DNA of 64,000 bases from Akebia trifoliata (lineage: Eukaryota; Streptophyta; Magnoliopsida; Ranunculales; Lardizabalaceae), in contig CM030717.1 in assembly GCA_017979445.1 (NCBI GenBank), positions 26,663,132 through 26,727,131 of the forward strand, written 5' to 3'. Position numbers and translations under genes: made by a program. Positions 32,620 through 43,690 of the stretch are shown one piece after another (the stretch's first letter is position 1; every line of letters starts with the position of its first letter). Under the pieces are notes generated by a model. The model made no database searches. It worked only from the letters and a program-made list of their open reading frames with translations, and was not told the DNA's origin.

Positions 32620-34244
32620 GTTTGTTAATGACTTCACTGTTTACTTCTTATAGGCTATATCTTTAGAGTTATGTTTTTGTATTGAAAAATTTCTCTCTCT
32701 ATACCAAGTTAAATGCCGTTTTTGTCTCATTATGTTGTTACTTTCAGTGTTATCCTTACTTTTGGTACTTGGTATTTGGTAAAACAGTTTCCCTTAACAT
32801 TTTAGGAGGTAAAAATTGTAGTGGTTACCCGTAGACTGCAGACTGTCTACCGGCCTCAGTGTAGCACATGTGGTGCATGTGCAAGAGAGTAGAACCTACC
32901 ATTCTGCAAGGCCCCACCCTGTCTATGTATATCACATTTGGCACATCATCCTTGTAGTCTAACTGACACCACCTTCGTTTTTTTTTTTTTTCCATAAAAG
33001 CTAAACTAAAACTTAGTAGCAATTAAACTAAAACTTGTTTGCAATATATGTTTCCCTACCCTCACTCCCAAGTCCCCTCTTATACCACTCCCACATTGTT
33101 GAACTAAGTTTGTAGTAAGACTGCTTCAACAATAACAAGTGTGAAATGGTGGACCCTCCTAATGCACCTTGTTTGAACTAGCCTTTTGGGGATTTATTTG
33201 TTAATATTAAGACAACGAGATGAGCTTTAATCATTGACTGTATGTATCCTTTTTTCTCAGATCGAACACAATGAACTCCTATTAATTGTGACCAACCACA
33301 AGCCTTGTCCAAATCTGTTTGTAGGAATATGGTCCTTTCAAGTCTTCCATTGGCAATAGTCGATGAGGTAGCTAGCAAGATGGATTTACGTTTAGGGAAT
33401 CTCCATGTACTTTATAAAAGGTTGCTCATTATTTAAGTCAGACACTTAGCAAGTACCTTGTCGGTGAAGTTGAATGTTTTTTTACTAGATGGACTTGGTT
33501 GTAGTGGCACCCTTTAACTTTCAAATCAAGGTTATTAATGTGGGATTGATTAATGTAGGAGTTGTTTTTATGACTAAGCTGGGATTGAACCATGTCTTGG
33601 TTAAATTGACTCTGAAAGGATAGGGATACGTGAGTTTGAAACTGGATATGGATAGATATGAAACCTTATGACATTGAGTGGTATTGCAAGTCTCTGTAGT
33701 ATTGCAGGTTCATATGTTAAAATGTATGCTAAGTGGACAAATCATGTAAATAAATAATGGCCATCTTGTTTGATTTTATCCTTTTATTTGTTTCTTTGTA
33801 TTTCAGAGTGATCTTTAATGGTAATATGCCGAAAAAAAGTGAGAGCATTCATTCACAAAAAGGTACAACGTTATTTTCTTTTACTTTCCATACTTCTGCA
33901 TCGCTTTCGCTAAAATGTTAAGTAGATTACTTACCCAAAACAACGAACCTCACGATATCCAAGTATTTTGGTTGTACATGATTTATGGCTTTACCATTTT
34001 ATTTTGCAGGAGTGAGCATAGAGTTGTCTCTTTTTTTAATGCGTAATTTGTTTTTGGATTTCGTAGATGCATTTTTAGTAGATTGTAGCTTATGTTTGGT
34101 AAAATATTCATTTACAGGTTGTGGTATCTTTTTATAAACAAGTGATAAGTGAAATTTTTAGTGCCAATAGCAGCTCTTTTTATTTATATAATTGTAGGTT
34201 TTATTTTGGAACGAATATTTTATTATTATTATTTTTTACAACAT
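32620..34244. other. Anonymous CACTA-1 DNA right of NHX
   Basis: Apart from the exon-like piece at 33807 nothing coding was recognised. AT content rises toward the right subterminal array. Confidence 0.4.
33807..33862 (+). pseudogene. Exon-like fragment of unknown gene
   Basis: Bordered by TTTCAG and GGTACAA, this 56-bp stretch can be read as VIFNGNMPKKSESIHSQK in the phase left by the last NHX exon. I do not recognise the protein. It may be an exon of a ninth captured gene or a chance match to splice signals. Confidence 0.3.
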
Positions 34245-34790
34245 AAGAGGCGGTTTTGAACTGCCTCTAATGTTGTTTTTTTTTTTTTTAAACTAATTTG
34301 TTATTAGGGGCGATTTTCAAACTGCCTCTAAAATATAAAAACTGCCTTCAAATAATAATATTTCGAGGCGGTTTTCAAATTGCCCTCAAATTATTATTAT
34401 TAGAGGCGGTTTTCAAATAGCCTCTAAAATATAAGAATCGCCCTTAAATCATATTCTTTAGAGGCGGTTTTTAAATCGCCATTAAATTATTATTATTGGA
34501 AGCAGTTTTAAAATAGCCTCTACAAATATAAGAACCGCCCTTAAATCATATTCTTTAGAGGCGGTTTTTAAACCACCATTAAATTATTATTATTAGAGGC
34601 GGTTTTCAAATAGCCTCTAAAATATAAAAAAAACGCCCTTAAATTAGTATTTAGAGGCAGTTTTAAAACCGCCCTTAGTCGGCCACTAAAAGAAATCAGC
34701 GACGCCACTATAGTGGGCGGTTTGACAAAACCGCCCTTAATCATATTGGAGGCGGTTTATTCAAAATTGGTGGCAGTTTAAAACTGCCTC
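34245..34790. repeat. CACTA-1 right subterminal repeat array
   Basis: About 16 copies in both orientations of GAGGCGGTTTT and its complement, often paired as GAGGCGGTTTTCAAATAGCCTC so that single units are small palindromes, separated by TAAATTATTATTATTA-type AT linkers. Subterminal motifs of this kind bind element-coded proteins in En/Spm; the role here is inferred. Confidence 0.85.
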
Positions 34791-34813
34791 TAAAAAACTC
34801 ATATTTTGTAGTG
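34786..34813 (-). repeat. CACTA-1 right terminal inverted repeat
   Basis: It ends TTTTGTAGTG and is followed by TAA, which equals the triplet before the left end. Confidence 0.88.
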
Positions 34814-34816
34814 TAA

Positions 34817-34898
34817 ATATCAACCATAAGGACTATTTGAAGAATAAGATACGATATTGAAATTTTGAGGACGAAATTTTTATTAAGAGGGGGAGAAT
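34817..34898 (+). other. Internal 3' tail and PPT of the chromovirus-like element
   Basis: Text such as ATTTTGAGGACGAAATTTTT followed by AAGAGGGGGAGAATG directly before the LTR is the standard end of chromovirus internal regions. It connects to 23410 on the other side of CACTA-1. Confidence 0.8.
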
Positions 34899-36396
34899 GT
34901 AAAACTCCGAGTTTTTTATTCGTATTTCGAGAAAAAATAAATAGTGAAATTTTGAGAAAATTCTAAATGTGGGACTTAAGGTAAAACTTTAAGAATTTTT
35001 TTTTTTGACTATTTTTAATGAAATCTGAGTTCACTATTAAATTTAAAATGACTGAAAAACATATTTTTACTTATAAACAAGCTCAAATGCAAGTCCAAAC
35101 AAAAAAGTTAAAAAATCTTCGATTTTCGAGTCAAACCAAGTTAAAAAAATAAATTTTTGCTAGAAAAAGAATTTGTAAAATCTGATCACACCATTGGATC
35201 CGTAACTTTTACAATCTACATTAGATCCACCTCGACTTCCATGCCAATCATCTTGATTTTCGTGCACACTCTTCAATCCTATCGCAAAGAGATTGATAGG
35301 GATTCTCTATTTTTATTAGCAATCATAAATTGTGAAAATTACATTTAGGATTTTTAATAAAAATTTGTAATGTGTTTACAAATTGTAGAATTCTTTTCAT
35401 TATTTCAAATTCATGCCAAGATCTTAATGTTTGATGGGTTTAATTGTATTTTATAACAAATTATATGTGGGTAAATCTTTTACTGAGTTATTTCTGCTAG
35501 TTGGGTCTTATGCACTGCTCGTACCCCGTTTTGATCCAAGTTTTGTAAATTTTTAATTAAATTGATAAAAATGAATTTCAAAATTTGAAAAATATTTTAA
35601 TATTTAATGAATTCATATCGAGCTGATGAATATCAAAAAATGAATATTGTGTTCGAAAGATTGAAAATTACAAAAATCGAAAAAATGAAAAAAAAGGGAT
35701 AAAACGATAAAATGTTAGAATCACACTTGAGGGGTGATGCATGCATTTTACATTGTGATTCAATGTGTGGGTTGATAAACGGATATTCATGGTTAATTTA
35801 CTTTATATTGTTATGAGGTAACTTGCATATTTATTTACGATTATGCGTTGTGTATATTATTTATTTTACGTCGGTGGGCTTCTATTGCATGGTAAGAAAT
35901 TGGATATTCATTCTCAACTCTGTAATGTTAATTTTGATTTATTTTCAAAGAAAAGAAATGATATGTATATGTAGTTATTTTGTAAATTGTTAAAGAACTT
36001 GTGAATGCATAAAGGGATAGTCTGTCATATCATCCGGAGTGATATACTATCCTGAGATGTACAGTAAGGACAACAAACTCATATGTGGTATGTGACGTAT
36101 ATGAAAGTGGAGTCACCATGGGAATTCACATTTATTTCTCTTTATCTTTTTCAGTGAATTTGTATTTTAAAGGTGGTCATACATGATTGGGAATGTATAA
36201 TGAGAATCATATGCACGACTAATAGAAATAGACGAAAATGATTAATCAGTGATCACTAACAATCTAACGTAGTTGAACGTTCTGATACATCGAAAAGAGA
36301 CCTATTACTTACAGTTACATCCAATGGCCAGCTTGAACTGGATAAATGGTCTCGCAAATATAGTAAACAATGACCAGCTAAAAAATTAGGTAACTT
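34899..36396 (+). repeat. 3' LTR of the chromovirus-like element, incomplete
   Basis: It starts TGTAAAACTCC after the PPT. Compared with the 5' LTR it lacks the part corresponding to about 17580-18225, and similarity stops at about 36396 (5' LTR position about 19390). The last roughly 850 bp are missing. Confidence 0.75.
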
Positions 36397-38871
36397 TATT
36401 TTGTTTTATAAAATATCTATTCAATCTTTTTCAAATCAAAAGTTAAAAAATAACACGTATGTGGATTACATCCCAAAGCGCACCCAAAACCACTCTCTTG
36501 GGATGATCATGCCCAACTCCCTTTGAAACAATTACGTCCAATCTCTTTAATTGGATTAGTTACCCATCACTCAAATCGATCACATCTAATATGGTTTTTA
36601 GGGTCAATCATGCCCACTATTCTACCTAAGGAATGACCACGTCCACTAGATCTACCAGCATAGGCACGTTCGCATACCTGATTATTTTTCTTTGAACGAT
36701 CACATCCAAGTATACATTTAGTCGAGAGGTCCTCCACCTAACCTTGGATGGTCACCCACCATTCTGTAGTTCGCTAGGACAATCACGTTCATTGTCACTC
36801 ACTATAACGATCACGTCCATTTTACTCCTCTGGGTTTTGTTCCCACGTACTTGCATAAAATGGAACCTTCAAACTTAGTTTTTATAAGTACGTATTTATA
36901 AACCCGCAATTCGCCTAGACCCAACCTTTATAAATACCCTAGGTGCACCAGATCCAATACTTCTAAAATACTTCCGACATTCGATTCTCACATTCCTTCA
37001 CCATAAAAACTCACGTAACACTAGGTCCCTCATGACCCAAAAGTAGATGCACACTGGGTTCTCCTCAACCTAACAATAAAAATAAACACAAGTTCAATAC
37101 GGGTACTCGCTGATCAAAGAGTAAAATAAATACAGGTTCTCCTCAACCCATTCAATAAAATAAATAAACACCGAGTTGTTCTCAACTCAATAATAAAATA
37201 AATAAACAGTGAGTTTTTGTCAACTCAACATCCATAATTACACAAATGCAAAATAAGTAAAAGAAAGACCATTTCTTACTTCAAATAGATTATTTTCAAA
37301 AAAGGGTCACACAATATCAACAGTGCCACCTGTGGTGGAAAAGGAGTGAAATCTGCTGTGGGACCACAGATTTTGCCTACGATGGGTTGTGGTGGCATCG
37401 AGCTTCCCACCTGGGCTCCTCCTACACGGTCACAGACATTAGTAGATTTGATGTTTGCGCCTCAGTTCGATCTACTCTTGTTTAAATGTGTTTTTAAGTT
37501 CCTCAGGTATGTTTCAAAGTGGCAATTAATTATATAAAACATGCAAAATCGATGATTCATGAATTTAATAGAAAAATAACACTCATGACATGCGTGTATT
37601 TGAACCATGGTATTTAAGATCATGTTTTTAAAATAAATATAGCTTATTAAATCAATTCCTACTATGCTATATAAGAACCTACAAAATAACCTAGCACCAA
37701 TGAGGTTTCCAAATCTACCTGAGCAATTTGTGACTCCCTTTCACCCTTGAGCTCCAAACCTTGAAGTAGTCTTGCCATTTACCCTCCAATCTAGCTAGAT
37801 TTCTTAGAGATCGAGTTAAACAAAGTGGGGGTTGAAGAGCTAGAGGTTTGAGGCCATATGGTTGGCATTTTGGGAGAGTGTCTAGGGAAAGATGTTGCTG
37901 AAATTTGGGAAGAAAAAGGGTACAGGTTTGCTGAATTTATTTTTGCTTAAAAAAAAAATTGAACTAAATGTCTCTCATACACCATATATTTATAAGGATG
38001 GGTTCAAATTGTAACCATGCTGGATTTTTTTTTTCTTTTTGATTGTTACGATTTCAACCATTTGTGAGGATTACGAGCAAAGGATTTAAAGAAATTTGGG
38101 ATGGTTTTTTTGAAGAGTTTGAGGATGGAAGAGTGATGAAGTTTTTGAAGAAATTTGGTTGGAAGGTTGCTGAATTGTTTTGACAGAACGATAACAAGGT
38201 AAAATTGTCTCAAATGAGACTTATATAATGTGGGGTGTGTTGAGTAACCATGATTAATCAACCATGGTTTGATTAAACATGGGTTAACTTTTACATGATC
38301 TCCGCATGACAAGTGTCTACGGGCTGAGGAGATATCAACATGTGTCCATGGGATGGACACTCCCTGAGATACAAGTGGAGGTGGCTTGGTTTTCATTACC
38401 AAATTCAAAAAATTTTGACTTCGCAACTTAACGATGGTTAGTTGTTAACCATGGTCCCAATTGTATAAGCTTAGTTAAATTTAGTGGTGGGACCCATCCT
38501 AGGTTAGAATAATAGGAATTATTTGGACTTTGACCCAAATCAACCCAAGTTGATACGGTTGACCATTTCTCGGAATCCAACTTCGGGTCCAAGCGCGCTT
38601 TTCGTCGAAATACAACGTGTGAATAATTTTTCAAGATCTATCTGATGGAAATATGTTTTCCCAAAATTGTATCTTATATAACTTGTCCTTATGACATATT
38701 CCTCATCGTTTCGGTTCTCCGTCAACTTTCAACTGGACATGGTCAATTTAACTATTGGGTAACTCTAATGCTCTTTTAGACTTATTAATTTAATGATTTT
38801 AAACTATTCGATCTTACATATCTCATCAAAAAATTCCTCGAGTTATGTGGTGACTGGGAAGGTTCATCACA
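36397..38871 (-). repeat. Solo-like gypsy LTR on the - strand
   Basis: On the minus strand it would begin TGTGATGAACCTTCCCAGTC at 38871, with a TATA-like TATAAATATATGG at about 37985-37997, followed by a pyrimidine-rich leader (CTTTTTCTTCCC) and a GGATGTGATCGTTC / GGACGTGATCG-rich 3' half. This order is like large chromovirus LTRs. At 37060-37235 about four imperfect 50-bp units (AATAAAATAAATAAACA plus GAGTTGTTCTCAACTC) occur. AACTT flanks both proposed ends (36392-36396 and 38872-38876), but the lower end reads TA, not TG, and flanking sequence does not rejoin the chromovirus LTR, so the boundaries are tentative. Confidence 0.45.
37060..37235. repeat. Imperfect 50-bp tandem units
   Basis: The units combine AATAAAATAAATAAACA with GGTTCTCCTCAACC or GAGTTGTTCTCAACTC, the latter being partly palindromic. 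Confidence 0.6.
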
Positions 38872-38876
38872 ACTTT

Positions 38877-39599
38877 ATAGCCCATATTTCTCCATATTTA
38901 ACGTTTTACAATACAACAATTTGACTTTGGTTTTTGTCAATTGCTGGAGTTTGAAGATGTTACAATGCATTTTAACAAATTTCTCCAACTGCAAGAATGT
39001 TAGTAAATCTTATGTCTCTAGCAGAAGTGACATTTATTCTTTGGGCATCTTCAATTCTTGTGGAAATGCAATAAAGAACCATGCATATCGTTTCACAATT
39101 TTTTCTCTATGGACCGTCATCGATGACCATAGTAGGTTTGCGTCCTGAGGCCATGGCTTTTATCAAATTAAAATTCGAAGAGTCATCGAATATGCCACTA
39201 TTGCTCAAGTTCTTGAAGTCTCAAGCGACGTTCCTTTGTATTACATGTTCTAGGTTAGAAGATAATAGTGTGTGTAGAACAAAATCTAGGCATGGCAAGA
39301 TTTTTCGGATTTTGATTCTTCCTGCAAAGACTAGAAGGCACATTATCATCATGGTTTGATGAAAAAATAAGTTGTTGCTCCATTTAGAAAAATGGACTAC
39401 ACTTATAGTTGGAGCCACCGGCGTTTTTTGTGAATATATCACCACGGGCGTATTAACTATGACAACCATCTTGTTTGTCTGCTGATCTTACCATATTATC
39501 TTCAGAGGAGAAGTCTAGTCGACGGTTTAGTAGTTGGTCTTGTGGCATCCAAACGAAACACCAACCTTTTAAATAAGCATACAAAGAATGATCATTCAA
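38877..39599 (+). other. Degenerate stretch before the PMD ORF
   Basis: Short frames such as 39081-39359 could be the worn N-terminal part of the PMD protein, but no motif is certain. No Tat-C 3' LTR was found here although this is where it would be expected. Confidence 0.35.
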
Positions 39600-42200
39600 G
39601 GCGGGCCAATTTTGCGGGTGGATACATCATTTTTACGGATTTTCTACTGAAGAGGATTTTATACGAGGAGCCTGTTGGGACGATTCTTGTAATGTTGCTG
39701 TGCTGATCGCTTTATGCTTATCTCGCCATGTAATTGAATGGTATCCTTTCGAAAAGGTTCAAGACTTCATCTTTCCTTTAGCCGCCAAAATGTCATCGGG
39801 CACTACTCTCCCTATAGGAGTAGTCTTTTTAGGGTGTTTATGTAAAAATCTTTACTTATTTGTCAAAGATGCGAGGTAGTCAAATGGCCGGAGGATAATT
39901 CAGAGTTTTATCAGTGCCTTTTTCTTGTAGATGTGGCTATGGGAACACTTCCCAAAGTATGCTCCTCCTATGACTAAATTTGCAAAATCTATTAAGAGAG
40001 GGGGAGTACTTAGTTCAGCCTTGATTGCCACTGATGATGTTCTAAATAATATGCCTTGGGTTTGGCGATGGTTCAACACGAAAGGCGGACTTGGGTTGGC
40101 GCCGTACTTAAACTCATACCATTATTTTGTCTTTCGACCTTACAGACATACACCTAGGGGGGTTTCTCCAGCTGAAGTATACCCTGATGTTAGTAGCCTC
40201 CCCTCGACTGTGCTGAGATCATCTTTTTATTATATAGTACGCCTTCTTTCGTCATAAGTTTTATTAAGGGGATATGGATCCCTTTATCGTATAATCCGGA
40301 TCGATTCGCACTCCAATTCAGGTTTGATCACGATGTCCCTATGGGTTTTCATATGTCTCCTTCAGTTGATGATGCTTTAGATGCGTTTTATTGCCTTTGC
40401 ATGCACCAATTAGTTCGCCTTCACGAGACCTCGCTATTCTTTCCCCGCAAGAAACTTGGTGGTCTGCTTATTCACTCCGCTCATTCTTATTGGGAAAATG
40501 TGTTGTCCGAGATACATAATTATGCTACTATGTCGTATTGCGAGCACACACCCCTAGAAGATGACATTCTTGATCTTAACCCCCGTCTTAAATGCTTTTC
40601 GGAGGACCTTAAATCACCCTTAGGAAAGGTAAAAGGGTAGAAGATATTGAGAAAGGCAAGGCACCTTTACCTAGGAGCTATGACAAGCACGATCACCTCG
40701 GCGCCATGAGTCGGGCCCTTCGTTTGGCGCCGTGAAGAGGCAACCTGGCCTAAGCACCGTGAGTAATCCCCTAACGTTTCTCCTTGTAAGTCATCATACT
40801 CTTGCGACAATGATCTTAGTGATTGTTTTCAATATCCCACGTCAGTAAGAAAGGTGAAATCTCGATTCCCCAAGAGAAGAAATAAGTCCCTTTCGTCGAC
40901 TAATGTGAGTGACAATGACCATTCTGTCTTCGATCGAATTCAGAAGGCGGTGATATGCATGGCTGACCTAGCTTCCTCTTGCTATGACTTTAATACAATG
41001 AAGTCTTTTGCTCTGTCACCAGATTTAAGAGACATTCCAACTCGCTTGGCTGCAGTGTCTCACATTTGTGACATGGGTTACACAGAGGCCATTGTGAACA
41101 TTGTCAGTGAGATCTTGATTCCTGATGTCAATCTTTCCCCTAATATGGTAGAAAAATCTTCAGACGCTGAAGACAACATCCCTTTGAACATGCTTTTGCA
41201 ATGAAAGGTACATACCGCTTCCTACTATAATCTTCCCTTATTATTTAGAATCACTCTTAATTTGGTTTAATGTGTCAATTTTGGTAGAAATGGGAGGACG
41301 GTTCATCACCTCATGTCCATTCTAGTTGTTCTCCATCATGATCAACAAACCATCCAAAGCACGATGCATCTCGGTGCCCTGGGGAGGATTTACCTTAGTT
41401 GATATTCCTTTAGATGATTTCAATTTTCTTGATTTAACATCTGAGCACATGTTCAAATTTGCAGTCGAACTACGCTCTTATGAAGACCAACATCCTCATA
41501 AAAGCACAAATTTCCAATTTCCAATGCCACAGAGTGTCATTGAGGATTTATTCGGGGTTCTTGACAATTTGCCTCCACATGTATCTAGTGGAGCGTCTGA
41601 CAGTAGTGCTTTACTTAGTGACTTTGTAACTCCCGATCAGCACCAATCTGAGTAGACTCAAGGTGCTTGTGATTTTCACAAGGCTCCTTACACGTCAGTC
41701 AAGGTGCCTTGTAATCCTCTCAAAACCCCTGATGATACTTCTGACAGCCCTGATATACATGATCCTCCTTCACCTTGTAATCATCTCAAAACCCCTGATG
41801 TATTGTGGATTGTTTGTGCTCTGAAAAATAAGTGATTGGCTGACATTACGTTGAACAACTTAATTCATGGAGTCATCGCATAACTGTTGTCGAGAAATTA
41901 CACTTTAACGTTGGGTGTCTTCGTTTTCGTACAGATCAGGCTCTACAACTTATTTACTCACACCAGACCCTTTTGCTGGAAATGGAGTCTGCTGAGTCAG
42001 TTCACAAGGAGGCTAAGGAGAATTTGCGCTTGGCGGAGGAAAACACAGTTGCTCTTGAGAAGCAAATTTCCCTTGCACACAAGTGTGTGCTTTCTTTTCA
42101 TGCAGAGTATGAGATGAACCCGGGCACAGTAGCTTCCATGCATGACCGTAAGAAATTATTCAAGGCATCTTTGAATGCCTTTGCAATAGATGATTTGTAG
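39600..42200 (+). pseudogene. Plant mobile domain (PMD, aminotransferase-like) ORF, decayed, antisense to Tat-C
   Basis: Pieces in several frames: EEDFIRGACWDDSCNVA, LCLSRHVIEWYPFEKVQDF, FPLAAKMSSGTTLPIGVVFL and GCLCKNLYLFV (39650-39870), MWLWEHFPKYAPPM and VWRWFNTKGGLGLAPY (39931-40257), a C-terminal linker (40341-40640), a basic RFPKRRNKS stretch (40857), and a coiled-coil-like tail SAESVHKEAKENLRLAEEN (41985-42200). The LSR-x...FPLA-K-xSG...L-x2-LY-x-L pattern and WxxEHFP are typical of PMD proteins such as MAIL1 and of the many transposon-borne copies. Extra ORFs, including antisense ones, between pol and 3' LTR are known in Tat elements, and this one sits right there. Frameshifts and stops make it a pseudogene. 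Confidence 0.72.
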
Positions 42201-42520
42201 TGATTTGATATTAACAATGTATTTTTTTCGTATTTCACTAAGTACGGTTTTGCTTTATTATTCTACAGAGTTTGACTATCATGACCTAGGTGCATTAACC
42301 CATACATTAAGAATTTAATTATACCAAAAATTACTACATATGCACATGAAGAGAGGCTCCATCCTAGGTGTCTTTTAACAAAAGATAAGGTGCCTTAACC
42401 AAAGGATTAGACACCTTAACAAAACAAGATTATTCTTAAGAGCACTTAAGAGCATACTCTCAGGCTAGGCACCTTGAACAGCATAGTTAGGTGCCATACA
42501 AAACAATCACTACATTTTTG

Positions 42521-43690
42521 TTAAGAAAAATACAATTTTAGCCATTTCCCATTGATAGACTCCTTAATCTCTTTGCCTTCTAACATTTCCAAATGATAGT
42601 ATCCACTTGGTGACACCTTTCGAGTGACATACAGCCCTTCCCATTTTGGTGCAAACTTGATCGCATTTGTATTCTTTCGCACATGTGCACACGAACTCAA
42701 ACACAAGTTCCCCTTCAACAAACGTCCGAAGTTTAACCATTTTTTTATATGCTCGCGACGTCTTCTTTCTGTAATTTTGGACGTTCAATGCTGCTTTCTC
42801 TCTTTGTCCCTCAATGGTATCAATTTCCACCATTGTAACAACATTAAGTGCACCTTTACTTAAGCCACTAGCCATTGCAATCCTTGCTGACTTGACTCTG
42901 ATCTCGACTAGCACCACAGCTTCTATTCCATATACTAGTGAAAAGGGTGTCGGATTTGTCGCACTTCTCGGTGATGTACGATAAGTCCACAGAGCTAAAG
43001 TTAATTGCTCAACCCATTTCTTCGGGTAATCATGAATTGTTCAACTTAGTATGCATAGTAGCATCTTATTGGTAGCCTCTGCTTGACTGTTCCCTTTAGG
43101 ATAGTATGGAGTTGACCTTAAGTTACGGATGTTGTAGTCACTTTTCAATTGCTTGACATGTTGATTAACTAACTGTGTATCATTATCGGAAATTAACTGC
43201 CTTGGTATCTCAAATCGGAAAATGATCCTTTCTTTGATAAAATTGACAGTGAACGGTCCTCGGCGTGATTTTAGCGTTGTTGCTTCAACTCATTTCGTAA
43301 AGTATTCTGTCATCGTGATTATCCATATACGTCCTTTTGACAACTTAGGGTTGACCCGTCCTACCAAATCAAGTCCCTAGCAATAAAATTGACCATGGTG
43401 TTGATATTGCCTGTAATGGAATTACCAGGGCGTGAATAAGGTCAACATGTTTCTAACAGTCATTGTATCTTTGCACGTATATCGTCATATCCTTGATAAT
43501 AGTCGACTAGCAGTACCTGGTACTTAGTAGTTGTTGACACTATTTGGCTTTCCCTTGGTGCTCACCTTCGTGCATTTTCGTCATAACTAGCTTTCGCTTC
43601 CTCACTTGTAAGATACCTCATCAATTTTCCAGCGACGCTCTTCCTATATAAGGCACCATCAATGACCACAAATCTGGTGGCGGATTTTCA
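42521..43690 (-). pseudogene. Integrase of Tat-C, decayed
   Basis: From 43690 downward: VVIDGALYRKSVAGKLMRYL (before the zinc-binding domain), a core with SDND for the second catalytic Asp (about 43180), RSTPYYPKGNSQAEATNK (about 43090), LALWTYRTSPRSAT, FSLVYGIEAVVLVEI (42917-42960), and a C-terminal part ending ESINGKWLKLYF at 42521. Several frameshifts and stops are present. PKGNSQAE stands where the family has PQANGQAE, with the third acidic residue kept. Confidence 0.8.

Larger units (their letters stand above)
23411..34813 (+). mobile_element. CACTA-1: non-autonomous Pack-CACTA carrying fragments of at least eight host genes
   Basis: The left end CACTACAAAAATTAGGG and the right end, whose complement is CACTACAAAATATGAG, agree at most of the first 28 positions. 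TAA at 23408-23410 and 34814-34816 is a 3-bp target duplication. Both ends hold GGCGGTTTTxxxxACCGCC-type subterminal motifs, very dense on the right (34245-34790). No TNP2 or TNPA-type sequence is visible in 11.4 kb, so it depends on another element. Between the ends are exon-intron fragments of plant genes, all on the + strand, separated by anonymous AT-rich DNA. The strand given is that of the captured exons. Confidence 0.92.
17281..36396 (+). mobile_element. Chromovirus-like Ty3/gypsy element (Tekay/Del-like), lacking integrase, interrupted by CACTA-1
   Basis: 5' LTR 17281 to about 20234, Met-type PBS 20239-20250, gag with zinc knuckle, protease DTGS, RT, RNase H start (to about 23190), then after the CACTA insertion a short tail with the PPT (GAGGGGGAGAATG) and a 3' LTR starting at 34899. 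Sequence left and right of the CACTA insertion (ending GATATAA and starting TAAATATCAACC) joins RNase H almost directly to the 3' end, so integrase had been lost before or at that time. Many stops and frameshifts mark it as old. The 3' LTR has a deletion of about 640 bp and loses similarity to the 5' LTR at about 36396, so no target duplication can be read. Confidence 0.8.

Noticed and set aside
23411..34813. Helitron or host gene cluster as explanation for the many exon fragments
   Set aside because: CACTA ends with a 3-bp duplication enclose all fragments, and the pieces are truncated parts of unrelated genes, not complete genes.
36392..38876. Solo LTR with firm AACTT target duplication
   Set aside because: The repeat is there, but the lower end reads TA and flanking sequences do not rejoin the interrupted LTR; I kept the LTR with tentative ends and do not claim the duplication.
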